A DNA stretch of 64,000 nucleotides from Epiperipatus broadwayi (GCA_028023455.1 JAQFVV010000050.1:2792626-2856625); one strand, 5' to 3'. Counted from the stretch's first letter, positions 22,685 through 34,625 are shown. The notes: generated from the sequence alone by a model not told the origin. Numbers and translations: made by a program.

Positions 22685-23698
22685 GGAATTTCAATCACTA
22701 AAACATAATATGATCACCATTCCATATGCTTCCACAAGCTGTTAAAACTATAGCATCTCTCTATTCAATAATCCTATGTAATGCATGTTATAGTAATCAA
22801 TGGATTTTAGAAAGTTTGTGCATCAAAATCTTTATCTAATGCCTACCAGACTAGTTTCTAGCATATGCCCTTCATCAGTGAGGAGCCTTGTATCTGAGGC
22901 ACTGCATCTAGATCTCTGGATCTAATGCAACCCTCTAGTAGCTACCTTGCACCTTTTAAGTTAACAATAAAGCTGTGAGTACAAATGAAAACATAATAAT
23001 GTTGTTAATCCAAACACATTCACTGCACTATGCAGATCTAAATGCAATTTGGTATCAGTGAATTTGGTGTCTGGTTTTTTAATAACCACAGTCAATGTCA
23101 TCATTGGTTCAGCATTAGTATTAAACCAATAAACATTTCATGATAACAATTTTTTATGAAGTTTACATGTTAGTCTGGAGATATTGGATGAATAGGCATG
23201 ATATATTGATGGTTAAACCTTCTAGCATCCATTGATTTATACTGGTTTATGCTACTGAATGGACAGAGTTACTACTGTTTTAACAGCTTGTATAAACAAA
23301 ATAAATGGTGATCATGGGACTTTTTAGTAGCTTTACACCAATCCTGGTCAAAAATGATGTATTTATGGCTATTAAAAAAACCAAAGGTACAACATATATG
23401 GATACTGTCCTGGTTTAGATCTGTATGGCTATAGAAGTGAATGAGCTCAGCATGAAAATGCTGGTGTATTTTCTTAGGATTCCTAGCTTTATAATTAACT
23501 AAAAGGTAAAACGTGGCTGTTAGAATGTTCCATTAGATCTTCACTGATGAATGCCACAAGCTAGAAACTAGTCTGGGGATATTGGATGAATAGACACTAG
23601 ATAGCGATTTTGATACTCAAATCTACTAGCATTTATTGATTACTATAGCTTTCACTGGTTGGCACTACTAAATGGAGAAATTTGATAATATTAAAAAA
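22685..23698. mobile_element. Family A repeats inside the RTE relic
   Basis: A minus-orientation copy (about 22700-23140) faces a plus-orientation copy (about 23165-23695). The RTE match stops before 22685 and resumes by 23700, so both came in after the RTE. The left copy has a hammerhead remnant near 22835-22880 with CUGAUGA and GAAACUAGUC but a deletion ruins helix I. The right copy has a complete motif at 23537-23580. Confidence 0.7.
23537..23580 (+). ncRNA. Type I hammerhead ribozyme, family A
   Basis: Helix I strand AUCUUCA pairs with UGGGGAU at all seven positions (two G-U). Core CUGAUGA, GAAA, CUAG and UC are intact. Helix II is AUGC-CACAA-GCUA with only the two inner pairs sound. Predicted cleavage follows C at 23573. 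Confidence 0.72.
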
Positions 23699-24190
23699 GG
23701 AATTATAATATGCAGTTGTTCATCTGTAAATTCTACAAGCATGTGTCCCCTCATGTTTCTGATTAACAAGCAACTTTACATGCAGTATATATTTTTTTAA
23801 TCATTTCACAATTCTAGCGATAAAGTTTTCCAAGAAAATATTAAAATGTTTGTTTTGACCAAAAGCATTTTGTACATCTGCATATAAATTATTTACTTCA
23901 CCATGATGACATCTTTTGGGATATAAACCCAAATTATTTAGTATCTTCCATTAGTTTGAATAACTCATTTTCTCATCTGCTTGATATACTATCAATATTC
24001 ATAATGTTGTTCTTATTCTTTTTGTTTCTAATGAATCCTATTCCTCTTGTGTTTTTAAAATATATGTTCACTTTTTAAATGAATTATTTCTTCTCTTTTT
24101 CTTCTAATTTCATAACATCTAAAAATATCTTCCTCGTTAATATTATAGTTCTTCAATTCATGCATTCTTTCTTCATTTGAAAATAATTTT

Positions 24191-25239
24191 CATGTATAAA
24201 TAGCTAAATAAAAAATAATTTTTAACACCATCTACCTTCAGCCATAAAGCAATGCCTGAGCTCATAATTTATTAGTTGACCATTAAAATGGTAATCATAA
24301 GGTTGTGAAGAAATTACACTATTTTTCATTAAAAAAACACTTGTTTATCAACTCCAATTAAAAAAATCATAACAATAAAAAAGAGCCAAGGACTCCAGTT
24401 AACACTATTTCTGGCTCCCTGTTTCGTTCCCTTTTTTCTAGTTCAGGGAATTAAATTTCTTTAAAACTATCTCTATGAAAAAGAAGAGTTTTTTTAGCTC
24501 TCTTTTCATATACAAGCTATATCAACAATATAATCACAAGTAAGCATAATTTCAACTTTTATAAAAACGCTATGTAAATATATGGCAGCCACTGAAATTA
24601 CAAACGATTTCTACAGAAATTTTACCTTTTAATGAAAATTTTCATTTCACTTAATTTTGTTGAATGAATGAGAGAGTCCAGTTGTTGGGAGGACTCCCAG
24701 GGGTCTAAATCCTAGTTCTTTTGAGGGAGGGGTCTGGGATGAGGGCGCTGTCGTGATCGTTACCAACGTTGGTTTTTCTCATTCACAAGATAGAAAAAAT
24801 AACGTTATTTATGGTGATTCTTTAACGTTATCATTATGAATGATTTTATCCATGTATTATTGCAAAATAGGTCGTAGTTTGGCCTCATAATTGTAATTGC
24901 AAATGATCCACCTTATTTAATTTTATTACTTCCAATGTTGCTATTGATAGGGCTGGCCTTTTGCTGTTCATGTGAATTTCATGATGGATTAGAATGGTTT
25001 TCAGCAGAGACATTTTGAAGCTTGGATTTTTTTTCCCTTGTTCTCCATGGGTTTTCCATAATTTTTCCAAAGTATTTAGGATTGCTCTCTTGTGAAGATA
25101 TTCAAGGCCATTTGGAAGAACTGAACAGTAGATTGATTTAGTCCATATTTTAGGTTATCTCCAAGTGTTTTCCTATTTCTCAACTTTCCCAATATTGTAC
25201 TCCTAAAAGACTATTCATATTGATTTCTAGACTTTACAA
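24191..25239. other. No gene; GC-richer patch
   Basis: No recognised element. About 24670-24790 is noticeably GC-richer (GGACTCCCAGGGGTC, GGGCGCTGTCGTG) than its surroundings, which suggests a foreign or younger insert, but no family is recognised. The minus open frame at 24885-25070 is not identified. Confidence 0.45.
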
Positions 25240-25432
25240 ATAATTCCTAATTGTAACATTCATTTGTCTTTAATGGTTAATACAAACCCTTTCCACATCC
25301 CTTTCCCTTTTCATATGTATCATTCCCCCTTCACTATGCTGCTCCAGAATTTCATTTTTACCATTCTTTGTAAATCTCTTATTTAACTATATTTGTATCC
25401 TTTTTTTGATGAATAAACTTTCATCACTGAGA
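25240..25432 (+). mobile_element. LINE 3' untranslated tail with poly(A)
   Basis: Matches in inverse orientation the tail at 17775-17930: CCTTTCCCTTTTCATATGTA and the terminal AATAAACTTTCATCACTGAG, followed by nine A residues. It marks the 3' end of the non-RTE LINE family. Confidence 0.75.
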
Positions 25433-25624
25433 AAAAAAAAGTTTACATTAGAACACACCATATAAAGAAATAAATTAAATTTCCAATATTGACTACAAAT
25501 AAAATAAAATAATTAACACATACACATGTAAAACAAACAAACATAAAGACTTAGACATTCATTCTTCAATCCAATTATGTTATTTAATTTTGAAATAAAT
25601 GATACTTGGGAATTTTTAGGACTA

Positions 25625-25740
25625 CCAAGATGGCAGTCCATATTTTTGATAAAATTTGATAAATATACAGTTTCAAGGGCTTACCAAGATGGCAGCCTGT
25701 ATTTTGATAAATTTCATTAACAGTTTTTCAAATTTTGCAA
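25625..25740. repeat. Two-copy repeat related to the 18888-19415 element
   Basis: CCAAGATGGCAG followed by a TATTTTTGATAAA-like segment occurs twice about 62 bp apart. The complement appears at the right end of the 18888-19415 element, so this is likely a decayed relative. Confidence 0.6.
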
Positions 25741-26842
25741 AATTAATGTTAAATTTTTTAAAAAAGAATAACTTGCGATAAATTTCATTAATAATCTTAA
25801 TTTCAATTTTTTTTTTACTGCTCCAAAAAATGTTTACAAAAGTAATGATCATTTTTTAAAAAGGAACAAATTCCTATAAATTTTCAATAATAATATTTAT
25901 TACAATTTTAAAGTTGCAATTTAGACATTCAAGACAAAATAAAATAAATAGCACCATATTTAAATTCCAGTTAAAAATATTTTCATCCTATTTCTAAGAT
26001 ATTCTTTGAATTAACACTCATTTCATTCCCTTAAATTTTTTTGTAAAACAACTCAAATTTAGTATGTTTTCAGAAGTTCAGATAAGAAGGTTATGGTAAC
26101 TATCTAATTTTGGACTAATGATGAAATGAAGTAGTTGAAATCTTCAAATTTTTATTTAGGAAATATTTTTGGTGGAGTCATTTTTCTAAAATAACTTTAA
26201 TATGATCACATTAACATTTGTGGATAAAAAGTTAATTGCCATACAGCAAGTTCATTTGCATAAAGATGTTAAGAGAGAGGTGTAAAATAGTCACATTTAC
26301 CACTGTCAAGTCTACCATATCTAGCTTTCCAGAGTCTATTATTTTTGGTCTTTAACCATTATATAATTGCTAGAAGACACTAGGTAATTATTATTTTATT
26401 TAACCATGAATAGGAAAACATTCTCACATATGTTTTAGTAGTTACTAAAACAAAAAGTCTCTGCTATAAATTTTTCTTTAACTATAAGAAGGGATGATCT
26501 CTATCTAACCAGTTTTTTTAGTATTCTTTCATTTCAACTTTTGATTAGCAAATTACTAAGAATTCTGAAATCTATTTATAAATAATGAATCAGTAGTTGC
26601 ATTACTGTAATTAGCACAGATCTATTGGCAGTGTCTGGTAGGCGTGTTCCAATGTTGGGGATATACAAAGGCTACTTGGATCATTTTTTGAAGATAATTT
26701 TTCAAAATTAGCAATCTTTTTTTTTTATAGTACTAGAAAAAAAAATACATTGAATTGAATTTCTTGCAAATTATATATTGAACTTTAGTGCATTCCAACT
26801 TATCTAAATCAAGTAATATCCATAAGATAATTTTTTGGCATA

Positions 26843-26987
26843 TATAGCTTTTTCAAATTTTTTTTTTTTTCCATGTGTCATAGCATCGGCCGGGACGCGA
26901 ACCCACAACCGTCTGCAACCAACTACTTGCTTGCATGGCGGCTGCGATACCTCGGCTAACAACGCAAGACTATAGCTTTTTCAAATT
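26843..26987 (-). mobile_element. tRNA-derived SINE with 17-bp target duplication
   Basis: The body 26860-26970 reads on the minus strand. Near its start is an A-box-like GTTAGCCGAGGTATCGC (26960-26944), then a B-box-like GTGGGTTCGCGTCCCG (26906-26891), then poly(A) (the T run at 26860-26870 on the plus strand). It is flanked by identical 17-bp direct repeats TATAGCTTTTTCAAATT at 26843-26859 and 26971-26987. It is clearly GC-richer than the flanks. The exact duplication suggests a relatively young insertion. It is very short (111 bp), hence little more than a tRNA head and tail. Confidence 0.88.
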
Positions 26988-27930
26988 AAATGAAGTTTGT
27001 GACAAAATATAGTTATTCTTTTCATATTTATTATTAAATATTACTTTATTAAAATTATAATGTTTAATAAATATTATGATGTGATTTGAATAATATGAAA
27101 TTTTTATTTTCTTATGAAGTAAGTTTAATTCCAAGAAATTTAAATTTTTCTAAGAAAAAAAATATAGTTCACTATAAATAATACATACAACATGTATACA
27201 AAAAAAAAAGCTTGTTTAATACTTTAAAAATAAATATGCTAAATACATTAAAAATAGTATGCTGGCATGCTTTCAACTAACTAGTAGTCATAGTCATTAT
27301 TATCCAAGAGGATTGTGAAATTCATAGAAGATTTACAGAAGTTATGATTTACATAAAATTTGATTATAAGATGTAAATAAGTTTATTTACATAAGCTACT
27401 TTTTTAATAGTGGATGATATTTTAAAAACATTTTTTTCATAATAAATGTAAGTTATATATCATTTTTATGATTTTATTAAGTTTCAAATTAATGAAAAAG
27501 ATTTTAAAACTAAAAAGTAGGTATATATATATTAGAAACATTGCCTCCCCCCCACCCAATGCTCAAGTTAGCATATATGCTTTAAAATTTATCTAATAAT
27601 TATTGCTGCCATCTGGGAATTAAAATGAAAACTAAAATATAAAATTACTAGCATTAAAACAAAACCATTCAATGCAAAATTGTGTTAAATCTTTTAGACA
27701 CAGGTTGTCTCAATATAACAATATATTATCATGGCTGAAAACTTACGGTGATCAAGTACTATATATGTTAAAATATATTCCACAAAAAGATCAGTATGCA
27801 TATTTTTATGAAATATAAGTGTATGCTTCCAATTCTGTAAATCCATTTTAATTTTTCTCCATGTATATATTTCAGTTAAACATGTTACATTTTTTCATTA
27901 CATATTTCAAATAAATAGAAAATAAATAAT
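26988..27930. other. No gene seen
   Basis: No recognised gene or repeat. Confidence 0.5.
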
Positions 27931-29000
27931 TACATCTTATGTAGTGTTTATTGACTTTGAGAAGAATTTTGGCAGAGTGGATTGGAAATTGTTATTCAAA
28001 ATGATAAAGAATGTAAGCCTTAAATGGAAACATGGATAATTAATTTTAAATATAAATGTCAAAATATAGAAATAATTATAAATAGTTATAAAAGTCATGC
28101 TAACATAAGAAGAGATGTGTTACCTTACTTATTCAATTTATTGATTGAGAATGTAATTAAGGTTATACAAAAAGAAAACTAAAGGGATTAAAAGTAAGGG
28201 TAAGCATATTCCTTGTATTGGTTTGCAGATGATATATCATTGCTTGCACATTCAGAAAAAAGTAATCAATAAAATGTTTAAGATATTGAATGTGTTTGTA
28301 GACTTTTAAATTAAAGATACCCATTAATAAGACTAGGGTAATGATGATGTATGGACAGAAGATAAAAAGACTGATTGATGTGCAAATAAATGATATATGT
28401 TTAAAACAAGTTAAGTACATTTTTATATGGAAAGTATATGTGATGATAGTGGTTGACGTGTGAAGAATAAAAAGTGAATAATGTTAGCAAAAGATGCTTT
28501 TCAAAATAAAACAACTTTACTACTAAATAAAAATATCAAAACAAAAAATAGAATGAAGTTTATTAACACTTGATTTGGAATATATTGACATATGCTTGTG
28601 AAACATTGCCATTGCAAAAACAAGAAGGAAACAGATTGGAAGGAATGAAAATTGTCTTTAGAGAAGATTAACTAGAATGAGATGAATAGAAAACTAATGA
28701 CAAATATTAAGAGAACTAGTGATGAAAAGAACACAACTGAATATTATAAAAATGAAAAAGATTATGTTTTGGGATCACATTTTTAAAAAAAAGATAGGTT
28801 TTTACAAAATATTTTGGAGGCAAAAGCACTAGGAAGAAGATAGAGAGGCAGACCAAGAACATCTTATTTTTAAAATGTGATCAGTGAAATTATTATTTTT
28901 TTATGTGCAGACATGGAATGAATTGTTTATAGATTAATGTGACAGCAATAAGACATTGCCTTTAAAAGATGTTGTTAATATATTTCGAACACTTAAATAA
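27931..29000 (+). pseudogene. Second, diverged RTE-like LINE relic
   Basis: Plus-strand reverse transcriptase relic: VFIDFEKNFGRVDW at about 27946-27988 (the FxDxxKAFDxV motif), then the FADDISLLAHSEK active-site motif at about 28226-28264, and a C-terminal basic end with a GRPRTS-like stretch near 28850. Numerous stops. It differs from the main RTE family, so it is a separate lineage. Endonuclease and 5' part are missing. Confidence 0.7.
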
Positions 29001-29329
29001 AGTTTCTTAAAAAAGTAAATGATACCAAGATACATTTATGACTGACCCGGCATTCAATTGATCTGGTCATAATCTTTTAATATCATCTTAATTTTTGTTG
29101 AGTATTTATCAATATTAAATTATTATAGCTTAATTTATTATTTCGTTGACTCTTTGACAATAATGTCTTTAAATAAACACATTAATGATTTTTACTAATA
29201 TATTACATAATATTATTACTAATATATTACTGTTATGTTTATACATGTTCTCCACTACATGAAAAAGCTAATATTAGAAAGTGAAAAGGGAGAATTAACA
29301 TTCTCCCAGAGAAGGCAAAATTCACATTC

Positions 29330-29510
29330 TTAAAACTGTCACATAGCTGAATGGCAATATATATATTCTCCACTAGAGAACTACTCTCACAAAGCTGAGA
29401 GGCAGACTACCATTCATTCTTCAGACAGCTACTGTCACAAAGCTGAAAGGTAAAATACACTCTCTCCCAAGAGATATCAACTATTCAAAGCTAAATAGAT
29501 AATGCAGAGA
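29330..29510. repeat. Degenerate tandem repeat, about 50-bp unit
   Basis: The segment CACAAAGCTGA-A-AGG recurs about every 48-58 bp (near 29340, 29389, 29437, 29495) with intervening TCTCC and AGAGA stretches. Confidence 0.55.
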
Positions 29511-30380
29511 TACAAGTCCATGTTCAGAACTGGAAGCTGCTAGATTCCAACACAAACATGAGACAAGATGTCAGAGTGCAGCTGCAAGTGTTACCATACC
29601 TACTTCCGAGGTAAGTGTCACATTGCCATTGAAAGTGATAGGTAAAATTATTAGGATGCTTGGAATCCCTTTTTCGTATAGTTGCATGGCAACTAAAATC
29701 TATAACCTCGCCAATGGTAGAAGGCGGTAGTATAATCACTTTTCATAGTATAAATACATAAGTATATATTTGCTTCATATTACATTAATAAATATATATT
29801 ATAAACATATTTTCACAACAGTTATTGCTTTTACTGTTCGTATAAATTTTAAATGTAATATATTTTAAAATTGAATTTTTGTCAAGATTTTTTTTATTCT
29901 GTGTATGAGTGTAAAACATTGTTGTCTTTAATTGGAATATATATATATTACTTAAACTAGCGTAAAAAAGATGCCCAAAAAATAGCTTTTAAAAGTAATA
30001 AAATGATAACAGGAAGGAAAACACATGTAACATGATAAACATATAAACAAGTTTGTGTTTTTTTTTCCTGTAGCAATGGAAGTTAAAGAGTAAAAAGCCA
30101 TGTGCCAAGACATATCATCTTTACTAGTAAATAGTTTACCATTATCAGTGTGTTGTAAAATTTATATTGTCAGTGTTTGTTTTCCTATTTGTGGAGGATG
30201 TCTCAATCTAATATGTTCTCAATCATTTGCCTACTATAAAAGGGGTCTTAATCTGAGACATCCTCAATCAATTATCTCCAATATTAGAACTAAAATATAC
30301 ATCATTATCTTAGTCCAATCCTGAAAGCCACTGCTTCACCTAACACATTCATGTGCAATTTATTTATTTTTTACTGATCA
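29511..30380. other. No gene established
   Basis: No recognised element. A strong splice-donor-like site (GAG then GTAAGT) lies at about 29610. An inverted repeat GAGGATGTCTC / GAGACATCCTC lies at 30196-30267 around a TATAAAAGGGG stretch. Neither is enough to call a gene or promoter. Confidence 0.4.
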
Positions 30381-30381
30381 T

Positions 30382-30806
30382 GTGATCAAATATGAAGATC
30401 TTTGGGGGCAGTTTCTTTGGTTGATGTATCATTTAAAGATATGTACAAATTATATATATTCTAATAAATATTTATGGTCAACCCTCTCAATTTCTAAAAC
30501 TTTAACCAGATTTCATAATATGTGTGAACTACAATCATGGTTGAAATTTTTGTTGAACAATCTTTCTTCTTAATTGTTTTATATTGAATATGGATCCCAC
30601 ACATCTTGTGTAATAATCATCCAGAAGATATGATACACAATTTTCAAAGCTGTCCATACTTGTCATCCTTATCACACTTTGATATTTACAAGCAAATAAT
30701 TAATCGTAAACAATTGCTAGAGAAAAATATAAAAAATATTCATTCTTATAATACCATAGTAATTATTCATACTCTTAGAACATGTGGCTTGCTCTCTGCT
30801 CTGTAA
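30382..30806 (+). pseudogene. LINE ORF2 C-terminal tail relic
   Basis: Two plus-strand open pieces. The second has CNNHPEDMIHNFQSCPYLSS, the Cys-ED-His-Cys pattern of LINE zinc-binding tails, then IIHTLRTCGLLSAL, which parallels the end of the 18190-18507 tail. No reverse transcriptase motif is recognisable upstream. Confidence 0.5.
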
Positions 30807-31093
30807 TTTTTGACAACAAAAAATATGTTCTTAAAAAAATAATGAAGAAATAATACATGTTTATATGCTGTAAATTACTTGCCTAGAAGTACTATGAGAA
30901 AAACATGGCAGAACAATATTTTTTTTTAGTTGTACATTACTAAAGAATGATGTAAAGCATATGAATTATATGTCCATCTATATGAAACAGAATCCCTTTT
31001 TATCTGCCCTCAAACACTAGTCATAATGGTTATTTTTATAAGCTATGTATCATACATTATACTTTTTTTTCTCCTGTATACATCTTCATTGTT

Positions 31094-31180
31094 AAAAGGA
31101 GGTTGCCTTGACAACAGTTTGGAATTGTTGATTGTTAATGATATGGGATTGACTAATTGTTGACTGGTTTCTAATGACAT
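31094..31180 (+). repeat. Family H segment, upstream copy
   Basis: TTAAAAGGAGGTTGCCTTGA and the following GGAATTGTTGATTGTTAATGA stretch recur in diverged form at 32636-32735 and, in part, at 33250-33300. The first two copies flank the TATC array and family D cluster. Confidence 0.65.
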
Positions 31181-31487
<307 letters not shown>

Positions 31488-31488
31488 A

Positions 31489-32155
31489 GAACTCGCAAAA
31501 TAAGCATTTAACAAGCTTTCAGAATATCCCCAACCCCAGACTGGTTTCTGCTATTGGCATCATCAGTGAGGTGCTAGGATATTCAAGAATTAGATTAAAA
31601 ATATCAGGACAAGCCCAGCACTTTATGTAATGTGTAATTATTAAGTATCTGAAATTTTCTGACATCCATATATCTTCTAATCCACCTATCTAATTTAAAT
31701 AGCCACATGAGACTGAAATAAATTCAGATACACCATATATTAATAGCTTTAGCAATATAAAATCACAAGAGCCTTAATCAAAAAATAAAATTACAAAATA
31801 AAATCAAGTCAGATGTCACATGGCATAATTTAATAAGCTTATATTTACAGGTGTTATAAATAGAACTCACAAAATAACCTCGTCATGAGCTTTGCAGAAT
31901 ATCCTCAACCTGACTGTTTTCTGCTTCAGTGAGGATCCAGGTTATTCAAGCATTAGATTAAAAATACCAGGACAAGCCCAGAACTTTATCTAATGTATAA
32001 CTATTAAGTAGAAAATCTGAAATTTTCAGACATCTATATGTTTTCCAATCCAGCTATATAAGTAAAATAATCCAAAAAAAAATCAAGTCAGATGTCACAT
32101 GATCTAATTTAATAAGCTTGTATTTACAAATGTTATATATAAAGCTTGTTAAGAG
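31489..32155 (-). mobile_element. Family D hammerhead repeat, tandem units
   Basis: Minus-orientation units start at 31489 and 31863 (GAACTC-G/A-CAAAATAA), a 374-bp period. The first unit has a complete hammerhead (31533-31572); in the second the core is lost (near 31905-31935). Shared segments include TTAGATTAAAAATA-C/T-CAGGACAAG and TCAAGTCAGATGTCACATG. Non-coding. Confidence 0.7.
31533..31572 (-). ncRNA. Type I hammerhead ribozyme, family D
   Basis: Minus strand: helix I strand ACCUCA, core CUGAUGA, helix II UGC-CAAUA-GCA (three proper pairs directly on the core), GAAA, CCAG, UC, helix I strand UGGGGU. Helix I pairs at all six positions with one G-U. Predicted cleavage follows C at 31539. 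Helix III is only A-C/G-U plus two central bases, so a dimer would be needed. All invariant bases are present. Confidence 0.8.
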
Positions 32156-32630
32156 CTTATTTTGCGAGCTCTATATATAACATTTGTAATTACAAGCTTA
32201 TTAAATTAGATCATGTGACATCTGACTTTATATATATATATTGTAATTTTATTTTTTATTATTAAGGCTTTGCAATTTTATATTGCTAAAGCTATTAATA
32301 AATGGTGTACCTGAACTTAGTTCAATCCCATATGGCTATTTAAGTTAGCTGGATTGGAAGACATGGATGTCTTAAAATTTCAGATTTTCTACTTAATAGT
32401 TATACATTAGATAAAGTACTAAGCTTCTCCTGATATTTTTAATCTAATGCTTGAATATCCTGGTACCTAACTGACAATGTCAGTAGCAGAAACCAGTCTG
32501 GGGTTGAGGATATTCCACAAAGCTTGTTAAGAGCTTATTTTGTTAGCTCTATATATAAACATCTGTAAGTACAAGCTTATTAAATTAGGGCATGTGACAT
32601 CTGACTTGATTTTTTTTTGTAATTTTATAT
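32156..32630 (+). mobile_element. Family D inverted copy
   Basis: Plus-orientation copy forming a palindrome with 31489-32155. The joint lies near 32150-32165 (AAGCTTGTTAAGAGCTTATT). It carries a mutated hammerhead at 32465-32504 and continues into a further partial unit start (GAGCTTATTTTG at 32531). Confidence 0.7.
32465..32504 (+). ncRNA. Inactivated hammerhead motif, family D
   Basis: ACCUAA, CUGACAA, helix II region, GAAA, CCAG, UC, UGGGGU. The essential G of the CUGANGA core is replaced by A, and helix I has one mismatch. It supports homology with 31533-31572, but not activity. Confidence 0.6.
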
Positions 32631-32635
32631 GCATA

Positions 32636-32735
32636 TAGTTAAAAGGAGGGTGCCTTGCCAAAATTTTGAAATTGTTGATTATTTATGATGTTGGAATTGT
32701 CTAAGAGGTGACTGACTTTTAATGATGTTAGTGCT
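32636..32735 (+). repeat. Family H segment, downstream copy
   Basis: Diverged copy of 31094-31180: TAAAAGGAGGGTGCCTTG, then GAAATTGTTGATT and GACTTTTAATGATGTTA. Confidence 0.6.
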
Positions 32736-33011
32736 TGTATTTGATTTGTTATTAATAAACTTTATTTTGTATAAAATTAGAATTTATATTAACTATGAAT
32801 GATCTTATTTGATTGTTTGAATTATTCCAAGGAGCAATCATTTGCAAAAAAATTATGGCTATTACAATTACAAAAAAAAGTAGAATAACAATACCCTAGA
32901 AATTACTTTTTATGATGATTACACAAACCAACTTATGTAACACAGATATATACATTTATATGGATAATGTAGTTATAATAATCTGGCCATAAGCGTTCAA
33001 CTATCTCAACT

Positions 33012-33275
33012 TGTAGTCAAGGCAACGTTATATAACAATAAAGGTAGTACCACTTTTATCTATGATCTGACATATTTATATAAACACTAAAGATTGATTG
33101 AATTAATAATGACAAAGAAGTTCAAACCAACCTTACTAATCACACAAATATAACTTGTTCTGAAAGCAGACCAATAAATAGTCATTTATAACTTCCAAAT
33201 TCCATATAAACATATCAGACCATAGATAATAGTGGTACCATCTTTATTGTTAAAGGAGGTTTCCTTGACTACAGG
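33012..33275. mobile_element. Family H short inverted-repeat element
   Basis: About 264 bp with inverted ends of roughly 70 bp: TGTAGTCAAGGCAACG through ATCTATGATCTGA on the left, and the complement (TCAGACCATAGATAATAG through CCTTGACTACAGG) on the right. The inside is non-coding. The right end relates to the segments at 31094 and 32636. Confidence 0.65.
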
Positions 33276-33339
33276 TTGAAATTAGCTTAATGGTTGACTG
33301 TAATTGGCTTTATTGTATGGATATAATATGGTTGTTTAA

Positions 33340-33945
33340 TATTTTGTAATGCTGTCCTTTAACTTCTTCAGCCTCAAACTGTCTTTTAGAAATATTTCAT
33401 TATCTTGTATAATTGCAGCTGACCTCTCAACCATATCTTCTATTGAAAATAATCAATAGTTTACTTCCTTAGAATTTCTTTAGTTAATTTTTGTAATGTA
33501 AACAGAATCTGCTCTTCCCATGAAAATGATGCTTAAGTTCACCATAAATACCTCTTTAAAAAGTCTAGCATTGTTCCTTTATTTTATATGACCAATCCAA
33601 GAGAGATATAAAATTTCAATAGTACACCCTGTAGAATAACATTCAAAAAGTTGAAAGACATTGATTAGTTTTATGATTTATTGATCACATATTTAGAAAT
33701 TTATAAAGGTTTCTTAAATAAAAAAATTTTCTATATGTAATGCTGAAAGATTCAAACTTCATTTCCATAGATAAAATAATAGTTTTTTATACAATTAATT
33801 TCATCACTCTATCTTGTAATATATTAATAGCAGCACCAGATTGGAGTCTGTGTTGCAGGGCAACAGTGATACACACCTTTCAACATAAAAAGCTGCCAAG
33901 ATATTTAAATTGTCAACATTGTCAGTTTAATAACCATTCAAGTTA
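33340..33945 (-). pseudogene. LINE ORF2 C-terminal relic, third LINE group
   Basis: Minus-strand frames show VDNFKYLGSF at about 33905-33876 and, further down, GHIK then NARLFKEVFMVNLS, followed by MVERSAAIIQDNEIFLKDSL. This order resembles the GHV-x-RM, RLPKxVFYGEL and RYKDxLK end of a widespread animal LINE group. Many stops. Motif-based assignment by recall. Confidence 0.55.
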
Positions 33946-34019
33946 AAAATTACTGAAAATTTTATACGAACTACTGTTTGTTCAACTTTAATCGTTTAAA
34001 CACTAACTACTAAAGCTTT

Positions 34020-34240
34020 TAAAACAAGCAAAACTCTCCATACAGTAGTGCCATTCAGTGCCAATGAGAGTAATCAATGGATTCCAGAAGGCTTGTGCAT
34101 AAAATTTCCATCTAGTGCCTACTCATCCAATATCCCCAGACTAACTGGCTTGTGGCCTTTGTCAGTGAGGAGCTTTGGATCTGAGAGCACTACATAAGAA
34201 ATAGTGATCATGTGATGTTTAGTAGTTTTACTAAAGCTTT
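34020..34240 (-). repeat. Family A fragment, ribozyme destroyed
   Basis: Minus-orientation family A. In the hammerhead region the GAAA segment is deleted and the core is CUGACAA, so it is inactive. A short plus-orientation piece (AAGAAATAGTGATCATGTGA) follows at 34195. Confidence 0.75.
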
Positions 34241-34625
34241 TGGGTGTGTTAAATTAAAAACATTACCTAAACTATGTAGTTATTTTTTGTAATCGGTAAG
34301 GATAATCATTAGTGTACTGCAAGTGGGAAAGCAAGATGATAAAGTTTTTGATTTTGCTTTTTTTAGTTCAAAATCAACCCATATTACATCTTGATTCTTA
34401 CAAAGATTTCTAAAGATCACTATTAGAAATCAAAACCTAAGTGAAAATGTACAGTTTTTTTTTAAAACCAGTTTTCATCTCAAATGCTCCAAATTTTTAA
34501 CTCTAATAATAACACTTCCTCTTGATGGATTATGTAGTAGTTAGAGTATTAATGAATTTTGGTGGATGACCAATAATTTCAAACAATATCACAGACACTA
34601 TTTTTTTTATTAGCCATTCATTAGC

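Larger units (their letters stand above)
18525..24190 (-). mobile_element. Old RTE LINE interrupted by four insertions
   Basis: Minus-strand relic of the RTE family, nearly the whole element when insertions are ignored. Remaining pieces: 18525-18887 (C-terminus), 19416-19888 (FADD region antisense at about 19487-19505, then VDYEKAFDS at about 19700-19725), 20267-20700 (N-terminal reverse transcriptase), 22345-22684 (linker and SDHRLV-type endonuclease end), and 23700-24190 (endonuclease). Full of stops and indels. The interruptions are listed separately and must be younger than this copy. Confidence 0.75.

Noticed and set aside
34090-34180. Family A hammerhead region
   Set aside because: GAAA segment deleted and core changed to CUGACAA; listed only as a repeat.
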